DNA of 64,000 nucleotides, taken from Actinoallomurus iriomotensis (GTDB lineage: Bacteria; Actinomycetota; Actinomycetes; Streptosporangiales; Streptosporangiaceae). The stretch covers positions 806,001 to 870,000 of the forward strand of contig NZ_BSTJ01000002.1 of the NCBI RefSeq assembly GCF_030269445.1, written 5' to 3'. The number at the start of each line of letters is the position of its first letter. Within the stretch, counting starts at the first letter, position 1. This document shows, piece after piece, positions 61,832-64,000 of the stretch. The position numbers and the translations under genes were made by a program. The notes under the pieces are model-generated. The model was not told where the DNA came from and ran no database searches. It saw nothing but the letters and a program-made list of their open reading frames with translations.

Positions 61832-61844
61832 GACAGGGGGGAGA

Positions 61845-62444
61845 GTGACCGTGGCCACCGCACGGCGGGAACGGCTGGCCGACGCGGCCATCGACACGCT
61901 GGCCCGGGAGGGCCTGCGCGGGCTGACGCATCGCGCGGTCGACCGGGCGGCGGGCGTACCGGAGGGATCCTGCTCGTACTACTTCCGGACCCGGCAGGCG
62001 CTCCTGACGGCGGCCGTGGACCGGCTGGCCGAGCTCGACGCCGCCGACATCGCCGCGCTGCCCGCCCCGCCGGATCCCACCGAGCTCGGCGAGAACGACG
62101 CCGTCGAGGCGTTGGCGAGGATGGTCGAGCGCTGGGTGACCACCGGGCGCGTCCAGATGCTCGCCCGGTACGAGCTCGCCCTGGAGGCCACGCGCCGGAG
62201 CGAGCTGCGCGCCACGCTCGTCGCGGCCGGCGTCCGCTTCCGCGCCATCGCCGAGAGCCTGCTCACGGCCATGGGCGCGGCCGAGCCCGCACGGCAGGCA
62301 CCGATCTTCGTCGCCTGCCTCGACGGCCTGATCTTCGATCACCTCGCGGGCGCCGGCGCACTCGAACTCAAGCCCGATGAGCTGCGCGCCGCGCTCCGCG
62401 ATCTGCTGCGGGCCTTCACGGGCCCCGGGCGGTGCGCGGATTGA
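61845..62444 (+). CDS. TetR-family regulator
   Basis: A protein of 199 residues from a GTG at 61845 (another GTG lies at 61851). The helix-turn-helix region has ADAAIDTLAREGLRGLTHRAV and AAGVPEGSCSYYFRTRQALL, a typical TetR turn with YYF. The ligand domain includes MLARYELALEATRRSELRATL and APIFVACLDGLIFDHLAG. It most likely represses itself and the divergent FAD monooxygenase through the two CTCTAC sites. Confidence 0.9.
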   Translation: MTVATARRERLADAAIDTLAREGLRGLTHRAVDRAAGVPEGSCSYYFRTRQALLTAAVDRLAELDAADIAALPAPPDPTELGENDAVEALARMVERWVTTGRVQMLARYELALEATRRSELRATLVAAGVRFRAIAESLLTAMGAAEPARQAPIFVACLDGLIFDHLAGAGALELKPDELRAALRDLLRAFTGPGRCAD

Positions 62445-62488
62445 GCGGCCCGCCGGTCACCGCCGGCTCCCGATCTGCGACGCTGGGC

Positions 62489-64000
62489 ATGATGAGCACA
62501 CTCGAAAACGACCTGCGCGCCGCGCTCGACGGCGAGGTCGACTTCTCCGTACGGTGCCGGGCCGAGTACTCCTACGACGCGTCCGTCTACCGGCGCGTGC
62601 CGGTCGGCGTGGTGTTCCCCCGGACCGCCGACGACGTCGCCGCCGCCGTGCGCGCGGCGCGTGAGCACGACGTGTCGATCACCGCGCGCGGCGCGGGCAC
62701 GAGCATCGCCGGCAACGCCATCGGCGAGGGACTCGTCGTGGACTTCTCCCGGCACATGAACCGGATCGTCGAGCTGGACCCCGAGCGGCGGATCGCTCGC
62801 GTCGAGCCCGGTGTCGTGCTGGACGACCTCAACCGGGCGGCGGGCCGGCACGGCCTGCGGTTCGGCCCCGACCCGTCCTCCCGGAGCCGCTGTGTGCTCG
62901 CCGGGATGATCGGCAACAACGCCTGCGGCACCCGGGCGCTCGTCTACGGCCGCACGTCCGACAACGTCGAGTCCCTCGACGTGCTCCGCTACGACGGCAC
63001 GGCGCTGACGGTCGGCGCCCACGGCAAGGAGCCCGCCGACCCGTTCATCGAGGAGCTGCGGGCGCTGCGCGACCGGCACCTGGCCACGATCCGCACGTCG
63101 CTGGGGCGCTTCCCCCGCCAGGTGTCCGGCTACGGCCTGGAGCACCTGCTGCCGGAGAACGACTTCCACGTCGCACGGGCGCTCGTGGGCAGCGAGGGCA
63201 CGTGCGCGTTCACGCTCGGCGCGACGCTCCGTCTCGTCTCCGAGCCCGACACCAAGGTCCTGGTGATCGCGGGTTTCCCCGACTTCGTGGCGGCGGGCGA
63301 GGCCGTTCCGCGGGTGCTGGAGTACGGGCCCGACGCCTGCGAGGGGCTGGACGCGCAGATCGTGGCGATGGCGCGCGGCAGCGACCGCGCCGGCCTGCCG
63401 GAGGGCACGTCCTGGCTGCTCATCGAGCTCACCGGGGACGACGCGGAGGACCGGGCGCGGGCCCTGGCGCGGGAGTTCCCCGGCGCGGCCGTCGAGACCG
63501 ACCCGCTCCGGCAGGCCGCCGTCTGGAAGATCCGTACGGACGGCGCGGGCCTGGCCACCCGGGCGCCCGACGGCTCGCAGGCGTGGCCCGGCTGGGAGGA
63601 CTCGGCGGTGCCGCCGGACCGCCTCGGCGCGTACCTCGGCGAGCTGCGGCAGCTGTTCGCCCGGTTCGGCGTGCACGGCGCGGCGTACGGGCACTTCGGC
63701 GAGGGCTGCCTGCACATCCGCATCGACTTCGACCTGGCCACCGAACGCGGCCGGAAGACGTTCCGCGAGGTCATCGAGGAGGCCACCCGGCTCGTCGCGG
63801 CGCACGGCGGGTCGCCGTCGGGCGAGCACGGTGACGGCCGGGCCCGTTCGGAGGTGCTGCCGCTGGTCTACGACGACGCCGTCCTGAAGGCGTTCCGCGA
63901 GTTCAAGGGCGTCTGGGATCCCGAGGGCCGGATGAACCCCGGCATCCTCGTCGACCCCGAACCGATCGACGACCGGCTGCGCACCGAGGGCATGCGGCCA
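62489..64000 (+). CDS. FAD-linked oxidase/dehydrogenase, N-terminal part (3' end outside window)
   Basis: An open frame runs from ATG-ATG at 62489/62492 to the window edge, 503 codons from the second ATG. The FAD_binding_4 domain has the phosphate-binding ITARGAGTSIAGNAIGEG and MIGNNACGTRALVYGRTSDN, with the C-terminal domain AAYGHFGEGCLHIRIDFDL and SGEHGDGRARSEVLPLVY. The final FKGVWDPEGRMNPG is typical of D-lactate/2-hydroxyglutarate dehydrogenases. In the YdiJ-like type a C-terminal iron-sulfur domain follows, which would lie outside this window. It follows the TetR gene after 44 bases. No strong ribosome-binding site is seen. Confidence 0.88.
   Translation, partial: MMSTLENDLRAALDGEVDFSVRCRAEYSYDASVYRRVPVGVVFPRTADDVAAAVRAAREHDVSITARGAGTSIAGNAIGEGLVVDFSRHMNRIVELDPERRIARVEPGVVLDDLNRAAGRHGLRFGPDPSSRSRCVLAGMIGNNACGTRALVYGRTSDNVESLDVLRYDGTALTVGAHGKEPADPFIEELRALRDRHLATIRTSLGRFPRQVSGYGLEHLLPENDFHVARALVGSEGTCAFTLGATLRLVSEPDTKVLVIAGFPDFVAAGEAVPRVLEYGPDACEGLDAQIVAMARGSDRAGLPEGTSWLLIELTGDDAEDRARALAREFPGAAVETDPLRQAAVWKIRTDGAGLATRAPDGSQAWPGWEDSAVPPDRLGAYLGELRQLFARFGVHGAAYGHFGEGCLHIRIDFDLATERGRKTFREVIEEATRLVAAHGGSPSGEHGDGRARSEVLPLVYDDAVLKAFREFKGVWDPEGRMNPGILVDPEPIDDRLRTEGMRP

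Overview
The window is chromosomal DNA from a very high-GC actinobacterium. Third codon positions are almost always G or C, GTG starts are common, and 4-base stop/start overlaps are frequent. The gene set fits: two F420/FMN luciferase-like enzymes, DUF1206, PaaX, CGNR, MmyB-type XRE regulators, an ECF41 sigma factor, a GlbN-type haemoglobin and an imuA'-imuB-dnaE2 mutasome under an actinobacterial SOS box. A filamentous genus of the Streptosporangiales (Actinomadura-like) is a guess from flavour only. No rRNA, tRNA, CRISPR, prophage or insertion sequence was seen.

Layout. 0-9.6 kb: a partial unknown gene, a GNAT enzyme, a methyltransferase, an SMP-30 protein, an erythromycin-esterase-like gene, a frameshifted coding remnant, an acyltransferase-3/secreted hydrolase pair, and a NarL-type two-component system. 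9.7-14.4 kb: an aerobic benzoyl-CoA (box) operon: boxC, boxB and a benzoate-CoA ligase. 14.5-22 kb: membrane proteins, a large orphan NACHT NTPase, an amidohydrolase divergent from a PaaX regulator, and a short MetE-like zinc protein. 22.2-26 kb: a xylose cassette (ROK regulator divergent from xylA-xylB). 26-37 kb: PH-domain and DUF2293 proteins, a molybdopterin oxidoreductase, a TPR-SseB-DUF1266 protein, an aldo/keto reductase/TetR pair, and a membrane-anchored NB-ARC-TPR ATPase. 37-50 kb: mostly small redox enzymes each next to its own regulator, plus UbiX, a CoxG-like protein, and an ECF41 sigma factor with its NmrA-like partner. 50-57 kb: DUF2332 and the SOS mutasome. 57-64 kb: a lipase, an ArsR/LLM pair, a STAS protein, an FAD monooxygenase/TetR pair, and the start of a large FAD-linked oxidase.

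The most unusual signal is in the joints between genes. At four places a gene junction has been duplicated in tandem, leaving degenerate inner copies between intact outer genes: the 3' end of the MetE-like gene, the convergent HAD/AraC junction, imuA'/imuB and imuB/dnaE2. At imuA'/imuB the inner copies form two micro-ORFs tied to each other and to both genes by 4-base (A/G)TGA overlaps. A similar micro-ORF with ATGA at both ends joins boxC to boxB. I know of no description of this as a recurrent pattern, and it is the main lead from this window.

Co-operation between genes: BclA, BoxB and BoxC would activate benzoate, epoxidise benzoyl-CoA and open the ring, although the BoxA reductase is not here. 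XylA and XylB take xylose to xylulose-5-phosphate under a ROK repressor. ImuA', ImuB and DnaE2 form the DNA-damage-induced mutasome. The many regulator/oxidoreductase pairs look like independent small-molecule response modules.
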